A stretch of 64,000 nt of DNA from Rhizophlyctis rosea (GCA_027596075.1 JADGJC010000006.1:309889-373888), one strand, 5' to 3'; counted from the first letter of the stretch, positions 23,967 through 36,092 are shown. Notes: a model not told the origin generated them from the sequence alone. Translations and numbers: made by a program.

Positions 23967-24314
23967 TGGACCTCGTCTGATAGCCGGATTTGAGCCTCAA
24001 CATGCTGGCCCAAAGCCATTCACAAGCCACAGGGTCCACGCCCAAGAACACCGTGCCCCAAGATGACAGGCATACTTGGTCGTCCTGACCAACACCTCAA
24101 CACACCAACATACCAACAAACAAGGTGAAGTAATGACATAATAGGAGTCATGAGTATGTGCCTTCATTTCCATTCTGATCATTCAATTTGTGGTGAAATT
24201 CTGGTTCTATAATATAATATATGTCGAGGTTGTGACCATTGCGAGATATGACTTACTACTAGTTTGGATTACCCGTCAGGCCTCGGCTCAAATCCGGCTG
24301 TCAGACGAGGTCCA
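23967..24314. mobile_element. Putative MITE-like element with 30-bp terminal inverted repeats
   Basis: Left arm 23967-23996 contains TGGACCTCGTCTGATAG. Right arm 24285-24314 is its reverse complement with one mismatch in 30 positions. The 288-bp interior is AT-richer at its right side and has no ORF of note. The size and structure fit a non-autonomous DNA transposon. I do not find a clear target-site duplication flanking the arms, so the boundaries or the interpretation may be off. A diverged single arm may exist at 44004-44038. Confidence 0.55.
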
Positions 24315-24647
24315 ATCAGGATGCACATCACAGGCCAATGTGGCACAGCCACTTTGAAGCGGCGCCACCGTTCGGAATTGTTCTGTGGAATGTTGAGTTT
24401 TCCTAGGTTTCCACAGGTGCACATTCATGTAAAGAAAGCATGGTGGGCCAAACAAACGTTATAATAAACAACATAAATGACGGATGTCACCAAATCGACA
24501 ATTTGAAAATGATTATGATCAAGTAGTTGGAATGAGTGTCTTTTAAAGAGAAGAACTAATGGTAATACAAAACCATCCATCCCGCAAAACAAACAAACAT
24601 CAAAAAGATACAACCCCCTTCAACCCCAACTGAAATAACTCGCCAAG

Positions 24648-27169
24648 TTAATCCTCCTCCTCCTCTGCAGTCTGCAACCACTCCAAGAAAGGCCCAACCC
24701 TCTTCTTCACATCCTCATTCTTCAATTCCGACCCGCCCCACTTCACAAACTGCTCTTCCTCCACAAGATCCTTATCATACAAATCTTTGAACACCAGCGC
24801 CGCCTTCGCCAACAGCTTCGGGTTACGCGAGAGCGCCTTTTCCCAGCTGCGGAGGAAGAGGAGTTGGTCTTGGGTGGAGCGGAGGAACTGTTGTGATACA
24901 CGGGAACAGGTCACATAATGATGAGTCATTAGCATTAAGGGAAAACATTACAGAATGAAGTAAAATGTCCGCATACCTCCTTAAACACCTTCACACCCGC
25001 AAACAACTTCGCCGTCGTATACCCATCTTCGAAGTATGCCGGAATAACAACATTGAACAACTGCTGCTTAGACAAGTCATGCCGGAACTCCAACCGCGTA
25101 ATCTCCTTAATCTGGTCCTTCGTGTCCGTGATTTCACTAAACTTCTGGTGAAGCTCCGCGATGTATTTGTCTTCTGCAGCTTGTTGGGCGGATGTTACGT
25201 CCCGCTTTCTGGAGCTTTGACCCAAACCAATTCTTGGTTAGCATTGATATCGAAAGAATGTGCCAAGATCGAAGCGTTTACCTGCTGGCAAGCTTCTCCT
25301 TCTCATCGTCGGAGATTTCCACCACCCTCATCCACGTCTTGTCTTTGTTCGACTGATAATCATTGGGCGAGGTGAGTTCAGGATCAAACGTAGTGCTACC
25401 ATACCATGAAACTCACATCTTCTGGCTTCAACAGATCTTTCAAGGAAACCTTGTCATTGGTCCGAGTGCGAACAGGGGTGGGCGCATGTGGGGCCGGTGA
25501 GGCAGGTGCCGGTGCCGGGGTCGGCTTTGGCGCGGGTTGGAGAATCTCCTTCTCTTTCTGTTTAACCTCTTTGGGCTCAATAGGGGGCGACTCAATCCTA
25601 TGTGAGAGGTCAATCTGAGACTCCGCATTCCGTGCCGTATCGCTGTAGTCAAGCTTACCTTGGCGGCTGTCTGCGCTGCGGAGACGCCTCACGGCTGTTG
25701 GGCGGGCGACGTTCCATGTGCTGCTCCCGTGGTGGGTGTTCCGCATCGCCCTCCTTACCATGATTGGGCCGGTCCCGCAATTCGCTTTGAGGAAATGGGT
25801 TATATCAGTAACCACAAAATATCGAGAAAATCAGCAGATGATGACGTCAAGCCAACATACGTTGGACTGTGTGCAAAGTTGCAGCGTGGACCATATTGAC
25901 AAAAGCCCTGATAACGGATAAATTAAGTAATCATATACAGCCCCCAATCTGAATTGCTTTACATACCTCCTTCATGAATCTTTCACAAAGGCGCGTCTTG
26001 TACAAGGGATTTTCGGGCCCATCGCGTTTCTCATTGTCTCCGCCAAACGTGGGGCGGACACGCAGTTCCCCCTGCGGATTGTTTTATGGATGAGTCTAAA
26101 AGCTATAAACTTGGGCGTGTGCCGTTCACTTACGGTGCCATGAGCAAAGGTGCACCTGTTCCCATAGAGACAAAAGCCTTCCGTCTCAAAGCGCTCGCAC
26201 AATCTGGTTTTGTACAGAGCGTTCTCTGATTGATTGGGGGCTGCATTGGATGATTTGCCGCGAGAATCACCGCTCGGCAATGCCGCCCGCATATCGTCTT
26301 CCCAAGACTGTTTGGCTCCGGCAACGCGATCAGAGCGCCAGCTTTTGCTCCCGTTTGGACCCAACACCATTCCACGTCCATCTCCAACGCGATTGTTGCG
26401 AGCGGGAGAGCCAGTGCGGCGGCCAGAGTCATCCAGACCCGGCGAACGCGAAGAATGCCTTTCCACGCGTTCTCCGGAAGAAGTGCGTCCGCCATGCTGA
26501 ACAGAAGGCGGATGGAGATTGCGAGCTCGTTTCTCTTCAACATGGGTCGCTGCCTGTTTCAAGACATCTTGCATGCTCTTGTAAACGACCTTCTCAGCGG
26601 CCTGTTCAGACAGAAACGCGCGTTACGACTGCATTGCCGCGATTTTCAATCCAATCAAACGCCCAAATATGTACCTGTTGGAGCGACAGCCAATTGGCCT
26701 GCAACCCGGGTGACAGTCCAGCGGGCACGATACGAGCATTGGGACTGATCTGTGCAAGGAAATATACAACACGCTTGGGTCGACTTCCCGAAAGATACTG
26801 ATGAATCCATGTTAAAAGTTTTTACCCAAAATACATTATCTATCAGTTTTGTGATGAAATATACCTTTATTTCAGTGCGGAAGTCTTCTTCAAATTGGAT
26901 ATCTTTAGCAGATAGGCCGGTGATATCAATGGTTTCTCGAACGGCGCATCTGTCACCGAAAAACCGAAAATAAGAATGATGCACGACAAAGGATGATTTT
27001 CTTGACATTCCATATGGTCCCACACGTACTTCCGCTCGTCCTCTCCACCGATTATCTTTCCCTTTGGTGGGGTCCAGTGTCGCTTATTACCAAAGGAGTC
27101 GTGTATTAACAAAAATTCGGGTGTCGATCTGCGATAGAGGACTATGCCGGCACAGTGGATGCTGTCCAT
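24648..27169 (-). CDS. Nudix / tandem CCCH zinc finger / W2 (eIF5C-type) fusion protein
   Basis: Eleven exons: 27030-27169, 26865-26949, 26675-26797, 26134-26601, 25967-26071, 25861-25907, 25659-25784, 25417-25597, 25282-25352, 24977-25214, 24648-24887; 607 residues, all phases consistent. Residues 1-140 are a Nudix domain like Ap4A hydrolase (GIVLYRR, HWTPPKGKIIGGEDE, then RETIDITGL). The Nudix box lacks the REUXEE glutamates (D and I instead of E-E). Residues 245-325 hold two CX8CX5CX3H fingers, each led by YKTRLCERF and followed by ELR(V/D)RP. A Pro-rich linker follows. Residues 449-607 are a W2/HEAT domain ending in FLEWLQTAEEEED, as in eIF5. It probably binds RNA and translation factors in the cytoplasm. 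It is divergent from ABCE1. Confidence 0.88.
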
Positions 27170-27766
27170 CCGGAGAGTATTAGTTATGAGGATGCGGACC
27201 TGCGAAGAAAGGCGACAAGGCCACGAAAGATAGGATGGTAATGGATTGAAGAAGTGAAGATGAGGGTGAAGAGGGTTTTGACGGGGTGTTGGGTGACTTG
27301 GCTGTTGAAAACCGGAGCCACCCATCCAGGAGTTCGGAAACATGGGAACACCAAAAGGACACGCGACCAGAAGTCATGTGAACGCTCTAACTAAGCTGCG
27401 CTTAACGTAAGCAACTTTAGCGATGACCAATATTGAGTCACGCAGTAATTCTTTTTGGTGGTTTTCAGTGAGCTTCTCAAATTGCACAGGCCGAAGTAAA
27501 ACCCAGAAATAGCTCGCGTCAGCCTGCCTCACAATGAAACGTCACACACACACACACACACCTAAAGATTTCAACTTCATCTCGTCCTCCAACAAAACTG
27601 ACTTCATTGTCGGTAGACCTATCTCCCCTTTCCCACGAGTAATTAGGCAAAGTGAGTAGCCTATACCCTCCATTTGAGGTTCCAAGTGTCCCGCGGCGTG
27701 AAGGAAGTGACCCAAGCTGATCAACATTCCACCACATTGTGGTGATCTATCGTCGAAATTTACAGG
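27170..27766. promoter_or_regulatory. Shared divergent promoter region (Nudix/CCCH/W2 gene and ABCE1)
   Basis: 597 bp separate the two start codons, which point away from each other, so both promoters must lie here or overlap. No core element can be assigned with confidence. A CA microsatellite sits inside at 27543-27561. Confidence 0.45.
27543..27561. repeat. CA dinucleotide microsatellite
   Basis: About nine and a half CA units in a row, about 205 bp before the ABCE1 start codon. Confidence 0.9.
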
Positions 27767-30083
27767 ATGTCTGATAAACTCACACGTATTGGTATGTGTC
27801 TCCTTCCTCACCTCTGCCACATCGAGTGAACTAAAGCTGACTTCAACTATGTTCAGCTATTGTCAGCAGTGACAAGTGCAAGCCGAAAAAATGCCGGCAA
27901 GAGTGTAAAAAGTCTTGCCCCGTCGTCCGAGTTGGTGCGTAAATTGCGTGAAGAAAGTTTTGTTGAATAAGATACACTAATTAAGGCGCGTTAACTATAT
28001 AGGCAAGCTCTGTATCGAAGTTGCACCAAACGACAAAATTGCATTCATTTCTGAAGAACTCTGCGTCGGTTGCGGTATCTGCCCGAAGAAATGTCCTTTC
28101 GGCGCTATCCACATCATCAACTTGCCCACCAACCTTGAGAGAGATACCACACATCGTTACTCCGCCAACTCCTTCAAATTGCATAGGCTCCCTGTTCCCC
28201 GTCCTGGCCAGGTATTGGGTTTGGTAGGGACGAACGGTATCGGTAAGTGTTTTGTGAAGAAGCATATTGTGTATTGGGGAAATAATTGCCTAACCACACC
28301 GATTTTTCAGGAAAATCCACGGCATTGAAGATTCTAGCCGGAAAGCTGAAGCCAAACTTGGGGCGGTTCGAGGACCCGCCAGACTGGGAGGACATCTTGA
28401 AGTACTTCCGTGGATCTGAGTTGCAGAACTACTTCACCAAAATCTTGGAGGATAACCTCAAAGCCATCATCAAGCCCCAATATGTCGACAACATTCCCAG
28501 AGCTATTGAGGGTCAAGTCGACCAGATTCTGACGGCGAAGTTGGAGAAGGATAACAAGGAATGGTTAATTGAGCAACTTGGTCAGTAATTGTGGTCAAAA
28601 GTCCTCAATGGGAACTTTGGCAGGATGCTTATGGCTTATTTTTTAGACTTGTCGGACGTTTTGGACCGTGACATCAAGAACCTGTCTGGAGGAGAACTGC
28701 AACGTTTCGCCATTGCTGTCGTAGCCGTGCAAAAGGCCGACATGTGAGTTCATTGTTACCTCGAGCTGCATTCATCGCATATCTTAATTGCGCCTACCAG
28801 TTACATGTTCGACGAGCCCTCCTCATACTTGGACGTAAAGCAACGTTTGAACGCCGCCAAAGTTATCCGTTCCATGCTTGGCCCTACGAGCTACGTCATT
28901 GTCGTCGAGCACGATCTTAGTGTTTTGGACTATCTGTCCGACTTTATTTGCGTGCTTTACGGAATGCCTAGTGCCTACGGTGTCGTCACTCTTCCCTTCA
29001 GTGTCCGTGAAGGTATCAATATTTTCTTGGACGGAAAGGTGCCGACTGAGAACTTGCGTTTCCGTGATGAATCGCTGCAATTCCGTTTGGCCGAGACGGC
29101 GGATGATTTGGTGAACGAGAAGATGAGAAGGTTCCGGTACCCGGCGATGAAGAAGGTTCTTGGAGATTTCTCATTGGAGATTGTTGGTGGGCAGTTCACG
29201 GACTCTGAAATTATTGTCATGTTGGGACAAAACGGAACGGGCAAGGTTGGTGGAATTTGGAATGATGTGTATGTTGTGCCCATTGAGCTAATTGAATGAT
29301 GCTTCCATCATAGACCACTTTCATCCGTATGCTTGCTGGTGCTTTGAAGGCCGACTCTGATGAGCAAGTACCGGAATTGAACGTGTCATACAAGCCGCAA
29401 AAGATCAGTCCCAAATTCCAGGGCTCCGTCCGTGACCTTCTTTTCAAGAAGATCAGGCCCATGTTCACTCACGCGCAGTTCCAAACGGATGTCGTCAAAC
29501 CTCTGCAAATTGAGAACATCATTGATCAACAGGTGGGTGCATCTTCTTTGGTTGCGGGCCCCGAATGTCAAACTCAACGCAACATGTTCAGGTATCAACC
29601 CTCTCTGGAGGTGAATTGCAACGTGTCGCTATCGTCCTCGCCCTCGGTACCCCCGCCGACATCTACCTGATCGACGAACCATCCGCCTACCTCGACTCCG
29701 AGCAACGTATTATTGCCGCGAAGGTCATCAAGAAGTTCATCTTCCACTCGAAGAAGACTGCCTTCATCGTTGAACACGATTTCATCATGGCGACCTACCT
29801 CGCCGATCGTGTCATTGTGTACGAGGGTCAACCTTCCGTCAAGGCTAAGGCCAACGCGCCGGAAGCGCTCTTGACTGGCATGAACAAATTCTTGAAGGAG
29901 CTTGAGATTACGTTCCGTCGTGATCCTTCCAACTTCCGGCCGCGTATCAACAAGATGGACTCTGTTAAGGATAAGGAGCAGAAGGTACGTGTTTTTGGGT
30001 CTTTGTTGTAATGTTGCCATTGCTAACGTCTGCAAACTTTACAGCTTGCCGGCAACTACTTCTTCTTAGAAGGTTCTGATTAG
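27767..30083 (+). CDS. RLI1: ABCE1/RLI1 ribosome-recycling ATPase
   Basis: Exons 27767-27791, 27857-27934, 28003-28242, 28311-28580, 28647-28743, 28801-29245, 29314-29532, 29592-29984 and 30045-30083 give 601 residues, the normal family length. The N-terminus carries both ferredoxin-like cluster motifs ([15 protein letters not shown] and [16 protein letters not shown]). Two ABC ATPase cassettes follow: Walker A GTNGIGKST and GQNGTGKTT, signatures LSGGELQR twice, and Walker B/D-loop blocks ending in DEPSSYLD and DEPSAYLD. The protein splits 80S ribosomes after termination and works with initiation factors; it is cytoplasmic and essential in eukaryotes. Introns interrupt both Walker A loops. 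The sixth intron starts with GTTGGT instead of GTAAG; its position is fixed by the conserved motif around it. Confidence 0.97.
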
Positions 30084-30426
30084 ATTAGTCATTCTGTAGG
30101 GAGAGTTTAGATAGCATTGTGTTAGGGTCGTTGTGAAATGTATATATATTGAAAGTTGGCACACATTCGTTTCTTTTTTGATTTAAGGACTTTCCATAGT
30201 CCAATAGCAATATAGGAAAGTCACTATGAATTTCAAAGGGTTGGGAGATGGTGTTTGGTATCCAAATGATCATCGCAGGTGGAAGTCGATCAGGGGCAAC
30301 AAACCCCCGATCATGATAATTCGATCTGGCGATTCACGGTACGCAACGTGGTGGTGCAACTTACCAAGTCAAACCTTCTTCTCCTTTTTCAGGTTGGACG
30401 TTCTGTCCACCCAAACCTTTACCAAT
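30084..30426. other. Intergenic, no gene seen
   Basis: 3' flank of ABCE1 and 5' flank of SEC10. A (TA)n-like stretch around 30140 may mark the ABCE1 transcript end. Confidence 0.4.
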
Positions 30427-33400
30427 ATGGCTCTTCCTCGGCAAAGCAGCGCTACGGGTGCCATGGCGGGCACACCAACGACTCTGAAGATGAAGCAGAG
30501 CTTGGCGGATTCGTCAATCAAGGACTTCATCAAGCTTGATACTTTCAAGGTTAGTTACGCGTGGTGACGTGTGATATGCATAATCAACTGCTTATTGAAC
30601 CAATACCCCAAACTTACAGACTAAATTCAACGCGCGCGACTTCATCGAAGCGATTTCCTCCAAAAACGTCGTGCAGGCTCAGGGTAATACACAAGGTGAG
30701 GTGGTTGCACATATGGGAAGCTGTTTTGATCAACAGCTCTCTTGTAATAACATCTGACATATATATACATGCAGAATTTGACCCAAAACCCTTCATCCGG
30801 AACTTCGAATCCGCGGTCGAGGAGCTCTTGCGGCTGCGGAAGAAGGTGCAAAACAAAATTGATGATTTGGAGGATGAGGCTATGGCGGGGGAGAATGCGC
30901 GGAAGAGGAAGTTGGGGGAGTTGGGGGGTGCTTTTGATGTAAGCATATGCATTGCTGGGAGTTTGGCATTCAATCCAGATGGCGAGAGAGCGGGAATTAA
31001 CGATTTGCCGGTGACATGATCATATACAGGAAGTCCAAACGGCGTTCGAGCAGTTGGATTCGCGGTTGGGAGAAGTAGGGAAGACTGCTATACGCATCGG
31101 TGAGTATTCTAGCAGAGATCTGGTGCTCACGACTGGCCATTGTCTCACTACCTAGGCGAAACAGGCGAGCAACTCGAAACAATCGACAAACAACGTACGC
31201 GCGCAACCGAGGCGAAGGACCTCATTGGGTACTTTATTCAGTTCAATTCTGGAGGCGCGAAGGGTCTGGAGGCTTTGAGAGGTAGTGGACCGGAGGGGAA
31301 GTACAAGGTATACGCCTTGGATGTGATGAAGGAAGCCATGTCGATAATACTCAACGTGCATTCTGTGCAGGCAGCGATCACGGCTAAGCGGCTGGCCTTG
31401 ATCGCGAAGGAGGTGGATATTCCTGGTACGGAGTCGGTATGTTGTCTTGCTCTTTGGAAGAAGGGCGTCGAAACGGACGGTGGCAGATGGTGCGAAGAGA
31501 AAAAGTTGTCGTCTCTCACACGTGTTTGTCTGGTCAGGCAAGAATGAACATTGAAAAGTTCTGCGAAGAGACCGAACGGGGGATACTGGATCAATTTGAT
31601 GCTGCGTACAAGGTTGGAGATCGCGAGGTTATGAATGTAGGTGTTTTGGCCTGCTAGACAGGGATCCAGGACCAGATTACAGAGCCTCATGATGATTGTT
31701 CATTGCCCAGAGATGTGCCAAAACCCTTCTCGACTTCAACGGCGGTGCATCGTGCGTTCAAGCATACGTCAACCAGCATGAGTTCTTCATCAATAGAGCT
31801 ATGGCAGAGGTAGAGCTTGAGGGTGGTGGTGGGTATGTTGACCTCTGCCAGTCTTATACGTTGCTGTCGTCTTTTCCCGCTCACTTGAAACATAATCCAA
31901 CTCACAAACAAACAGGGAAGCAGACGACGACAACCCCCAACACCTCAAACCAGATCCATCCCTCCTCTCCCTCTACGACGACATCCGCAAAACCTGTCAA
32001 CAAGAATGGAGCGTCATCTATCAAGTTTTCCCAAACTCCGCTAGTGTCATGCAACAATTTGTACAGCGTATATTCGCCCAACTAGTCCAAACACGCATCG
32101 AAACAACCCTCTCCAACGCCCAATCTCACTACACATCTTCTCTACCTTATCTCCGCAAACTCGCCGCCTGCTATGCCGCGACGGCGGAGTTGGTTGCAGA
32201 TCTGCATAAGCTGGACGAGAAGCTTGTGGCATCGAATTTGGGTGCGCCGGCGTTGACGGGGATCTTGAATAGGAGTTTTGAGGATTTGTTTGTGCCGTAT
32301 GTTGAGGGGGATCGGTATATTGAGGTTGAGCAGGAGAATATGGTGGAGCGGTTTAGGAGTTGTTTGAGGGTTTTTCATGAGTACGCGGTAAGGAGAAGGT
32401 CATGTTTGTTTTTATGAGATGGATGACATGTCGTACTAAAATCTCCAACACTTCCTTCATCTGACACAAATCCGTAGGCACAAAGAGCCAAAAATCCACC
32501 CCGCAACCGCGCCGTCAAACCTCCCACAACACCCCTCATCCCCAATGCCCCGAACCTACCAGCAACCACTGCCACCGCACCCTCCACAACAACAACCCAA
32601 ACCTCCCCCACTTCTATGCTCCCACAATCTCCCACCGCCCAATCCTTCAACCAAATGATGACGCACTTTTCCACCTTCGCCGCTACAATGGACAGAATTG
32701 GGCAGGACATTTCTGTCCAGATTGGTCTGCAGGCTCAGACGGTGCAACTTACACCTGAAGAGATGGGAATGCCATCGACGGATTTAATGTTGAAGCTTTT
32801 GGGGATTCATGTGGAGGCTATGAAGCGGTGTCGGGAGTTGAGTCAGCCGGGGGAGTTGCCGGTGCTGGGGAGGGCGCTGTGTGGGATGTTGATTGATGTT
32901 GTTGGGGAGAAGTATTTGAGCGCTGCTTTGGAGATGTAAGTTTTTGGGGGCTCTTCGTTGTTCACGTTTGGGTTTTGGTCATTATTGAATGACGTTTCGA
33001 TGCGCGAAAACCGCATGTTTCGGTCTCAATGAGTGGGAAATTCATGATGTATGACATGTCGAACTTATGCATCATCCCAATGTATAGGATTATTGAAGAC
33101 TGTCAATACCAAGACCTTCGAAACGAACCGGATGTCAATTATCTTTATTTGGTTCAGGTATCCAATAAGGTGCTGCAACTATTGCAGATTCACTTCCAAC
33201 ACACCATCGTAAGTGAAAACTTCATTCCTCCCATGCATACATGAAAATTGGTTGTAATACTCCATCACAAATAAGGTTCCAATCATCTCCCTCTCACCCA
33301 CCATCCACCGAGACATGGTCAGTTACAAGAACGATTTCATGTCGGGAGCGGAGACACTCCTCAATAACTTATTGCAGAAGAATATTGATGGTAGGATGTT

Positions 33401-34425
33401 GCATTGACATTTGCCCACCATGTCACACACATGCTAAATTTGTTTGCATCATCATTAGCAATCGTCCGATGGCTATCAAACCTCCTTGCCAAACAGAAGA
33501 AGAATGACTTCAGACCTCGAGATGACAATAGCGGTTTGGGCGTTGCTGTTACCCTGGTGAGTGAGCGCAGGAAGTAATCGTTTCCATTCTGGATACATGC
33601 ATCGCGAGCAGATGTTCATTTTGTGTTGTCTGCGTCACATCGATCACAGCCCTGCAGTCAATGTTGCGAGTTCTTAGCCAAGGTTCATTCGTATGCGGTG
33701 AAGTTCTTGGATGGCCAGAATATGGAGATTTATCTGACGGAAATTGGAACGGCGTTCAACGGGTATGTGTTACAGACGTTCAGCGACGTTTTCTCATGCG
33801 CAATGAACGATGTTTTGCGTTTTCTTTGTTTCAAGCGTTTTCTTTGTTTCAGTCGCCCAATGTTGTAATGTTGTCTTTGCATTGATTTTCTTATCTTGTG
33901 TCAAACAGACTCCTCCTGGACCATTTTAAGAAGTTTTATGTTACTCATGCCGGAGGATTCATTCTGTCAAAGTACTGTCGATTTTGGTCAATTCATTGAT
34001 TCGAAATTCGATCAACTCACAAAATGTTATTGAACGGTTTCAGGGACCTGGCAAAATACCAGGAAACAATCACCCTCTTCCGCATCCCAGCCCTCACCGA
34101 GTGCTTCGACATGCTGCGCGAGCTTGGCAATCTCTTCATCGTCAAACCTGAGACATTGAAGACCGTCGTCACGGAAGGGCATCTCAGCCGGATTGAACCT
34201 GCGCTACTGCTTCCGTACCTGCAGATGCGCATTGACTGGCCGTCATTGACTCGGGTGCAGAAGGAGCTGTTTTATGCACATGGTGCGCAGGAGCAGAGTG
34301 TGGCCGGCGCTGGGGAGGGGCATAGGGCAAGTACGGTGGGTCCGGCTGGACATAGGGGCAGTAGGGCGGATTTGTTGAGAGAGAGTGATGAGCATAGGTT
34401 TAGTGTTGTTAGTCTTGTAAGATGA
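30427..34425 (+). CDS. SEC10: Exocyst complex subunit SEC10 (EXOC5)
   Basis: Sixteen exons: 30427-30549, 30620-30695, 30775-30938, 31030-31099, 31156-31307, 31371-31436, 31538-31636, 31711-31832, 31916-32387, 32478-32935, 33088-33208, 33276-33390, 33459-33556, 33650-33762, 33909-33971, 34044-34425; 897 residues. The N-terminal coiled coil (FIRNFESAVEELLRLRKKV) and the block CAKTLLDFNGGASCVQAYVN are family hallmarks, as are the C-terminal helical rods (FRIPALTECFDMLRELGNLF). SEC10 is part of the octameric exocyst, which tethers secretory vesicles to the plasma membrane; it contacts SEC15 directly. A Thr/Pro-rich insert (about residues 450-490) and a Gly/Arg-rich C-terminal tail look lineage specific. 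Confidence 0.93.
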
Positions 34426-34819
34426 ACGCTTTGTATATTGTGATCGTCGCTCGGGAATGGGAGTGTAAAAAGCTGGTTGACATTTCGTTTTTTGAGCCCT
34501 TCTTGGGGCAATGCATTGTGAATCATCCCAACAAAAGCTTCGGAGGACCTATGGCCTCATAGAAGAATAGCGATGCGCCTCGCACACAAACGAAGACCTG
34601 AAGAACAAGTTTAACGGTGGAAGACAAGAACCCTCGCGTCTTGATCCATCTTACTACGGGGGGCACAGTCCGCCTAAGCAAAGCCACATCGAGTTGATTG
34701 AACTTTCTTGGGTTCGCCTGGGGTTCACCTGCTGGTATTTTTGCAAACAAGGTGTTGAAATTGTCCCGACACTCCAATAACAACATCCAGCAGAGCTTAC
34801 AGTGCTTATAACGCTTACT
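34426..34819. other. Intergenic, no gene seen
   Basis: Between two plus-strand genes. Antisense ORFs around 34523-34924 overlap the start of the next gene and have no family signature. Confidence 0.4.
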
Positions 34820-36092
34820 ATGTCCTTTTTGTTCAACTTCGGTGAGGTATGACAACAATTGCTGGCAAGATACAGGTCCACAAACCATCGGTAACACTTC
34901 ACTTAATAGGAGCCAGCTCCTCACTCTTCCACGTCCGACGCTCCCACTTCTACTGCACTTGCACCAGCAAAACTCCTAACCCTTGACACGGCTGTGAGTA
35001 AGTTTGCTTGAAGGTGTCTCAGGCGGTGAATTTCAAGACTAAGACTGAGTGACGCCTGGCTGGTTTTCCGCCTTCGTCAGTCTTCAGAACCGTTGGCCGT
35101 AATCGCCGAGCTTGTCCCGTCTACCGCTGTATCTCTTTATAAACGACATGTATCTGACGTTAAATTTGAAGTCGCTTCCGCTGATGAAGATGGAGCCGAC
35201 AATACTGCTCTTGCACATGCCATTGTTGCAAAATCTGACTTGATCAGCGGTGTATATGAGGGTGGTCTGAAAACATGGGAATGTTCCATCGATCTTGTGA
35301 ACTACCTAGCAGAGACCATCCATGGAGATGATGTGAAAGGGCGGAAAGTAATAGAGGTATGCGCATGGTTCATTGCCATTTAATATACCAGGTCAACTAA
35401 CGCATAGATGACACTTTAACAATCAGCTGGGTTGTGGCTCTGCCCTTCCAGGAATTTACTGCCTGCAACAGGGCGCAGAAGTACATTTCCAGGACTATGT
35501 GAGTACTCATAAGCTTTTTTGCATATGCATCCTAATGCAAGTGGTTTGACGCGTTATGTTGGTACAGAATTCCGATGTCCTTCATCTTGTGACCTTCCCC
35601 AACATACTTCTAAATATAACCCTACCACCATCATCAATCCAACTAGACGCAAACAACACTTTTGATGCCACACTTGACCCCGCCTCCCTTTCATCCATCC
35701 CTACGAAGCTCTGGTCCGGTGACTGGGGAAATCTACGTGCAGAATTTGCTTCCTTGCAAGAAGAGCAGAAGTTCGACCTGATATTGACGGCGGAAACAAT
35801 CTATGCGGCCGAGAACCATGCAAAATTGTTTGACTTGATAAGGAGTGTAATCAAGCCAGGCGGCATTGTGTGAGTATTTCGAAAGGATGCTCTTTGCTAA
35901 CCTCAACCCCTGGTTAACATGTTTACAATCCTCAGACTGATAGCTGCGAAAACCAACTACTTTGGTTGTTCTGGTTCATTACGTCAGTTCGAGGAATTGG
36001 TGCGGACCAGGGGTGGTGGGGTGTGTACAGTGGAGACGGTGAAAGTCTTTGCAGAGACGGTTAGGAGGGAGATTGTGAAGTTGCAATTTTGA
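34820..36092 (+). CDS. HPM1: Histidine protein methyltransferase (HPM1/METTL18 type)
   Basis: Exons 34820-34846, 34910-34993, 35081-35356, 35427-35498, 35568-35869, 35936-36092; 305 residues. It starts with MSFLFNFGEE, a start typical of the family. WECSIDLVNYL precedes SAM-binding motif I, LGCGSALPGIYCLQQGAEV, assembled across the intron at 35357-35426. The acidic residue after the next strand is in FQDYNSDV, and a motif II-like LILTAETIY and post-motif RSVIKPGGIVLIAAK follow. The family methylates a histidine of ribosomal protein uL3 and related targets, affecting ribosome assembly and elongation. The very short first exon (nine codons) was chosen because it gives the family N-terminus in frame. 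Confidence 0.9.

Noticed and set aside
27542..27820. ORF across the CA microsatellite
   Set aside because: It overlaps the ABCE1 start on the other strand and owes its length to the dinucleotide repeat.
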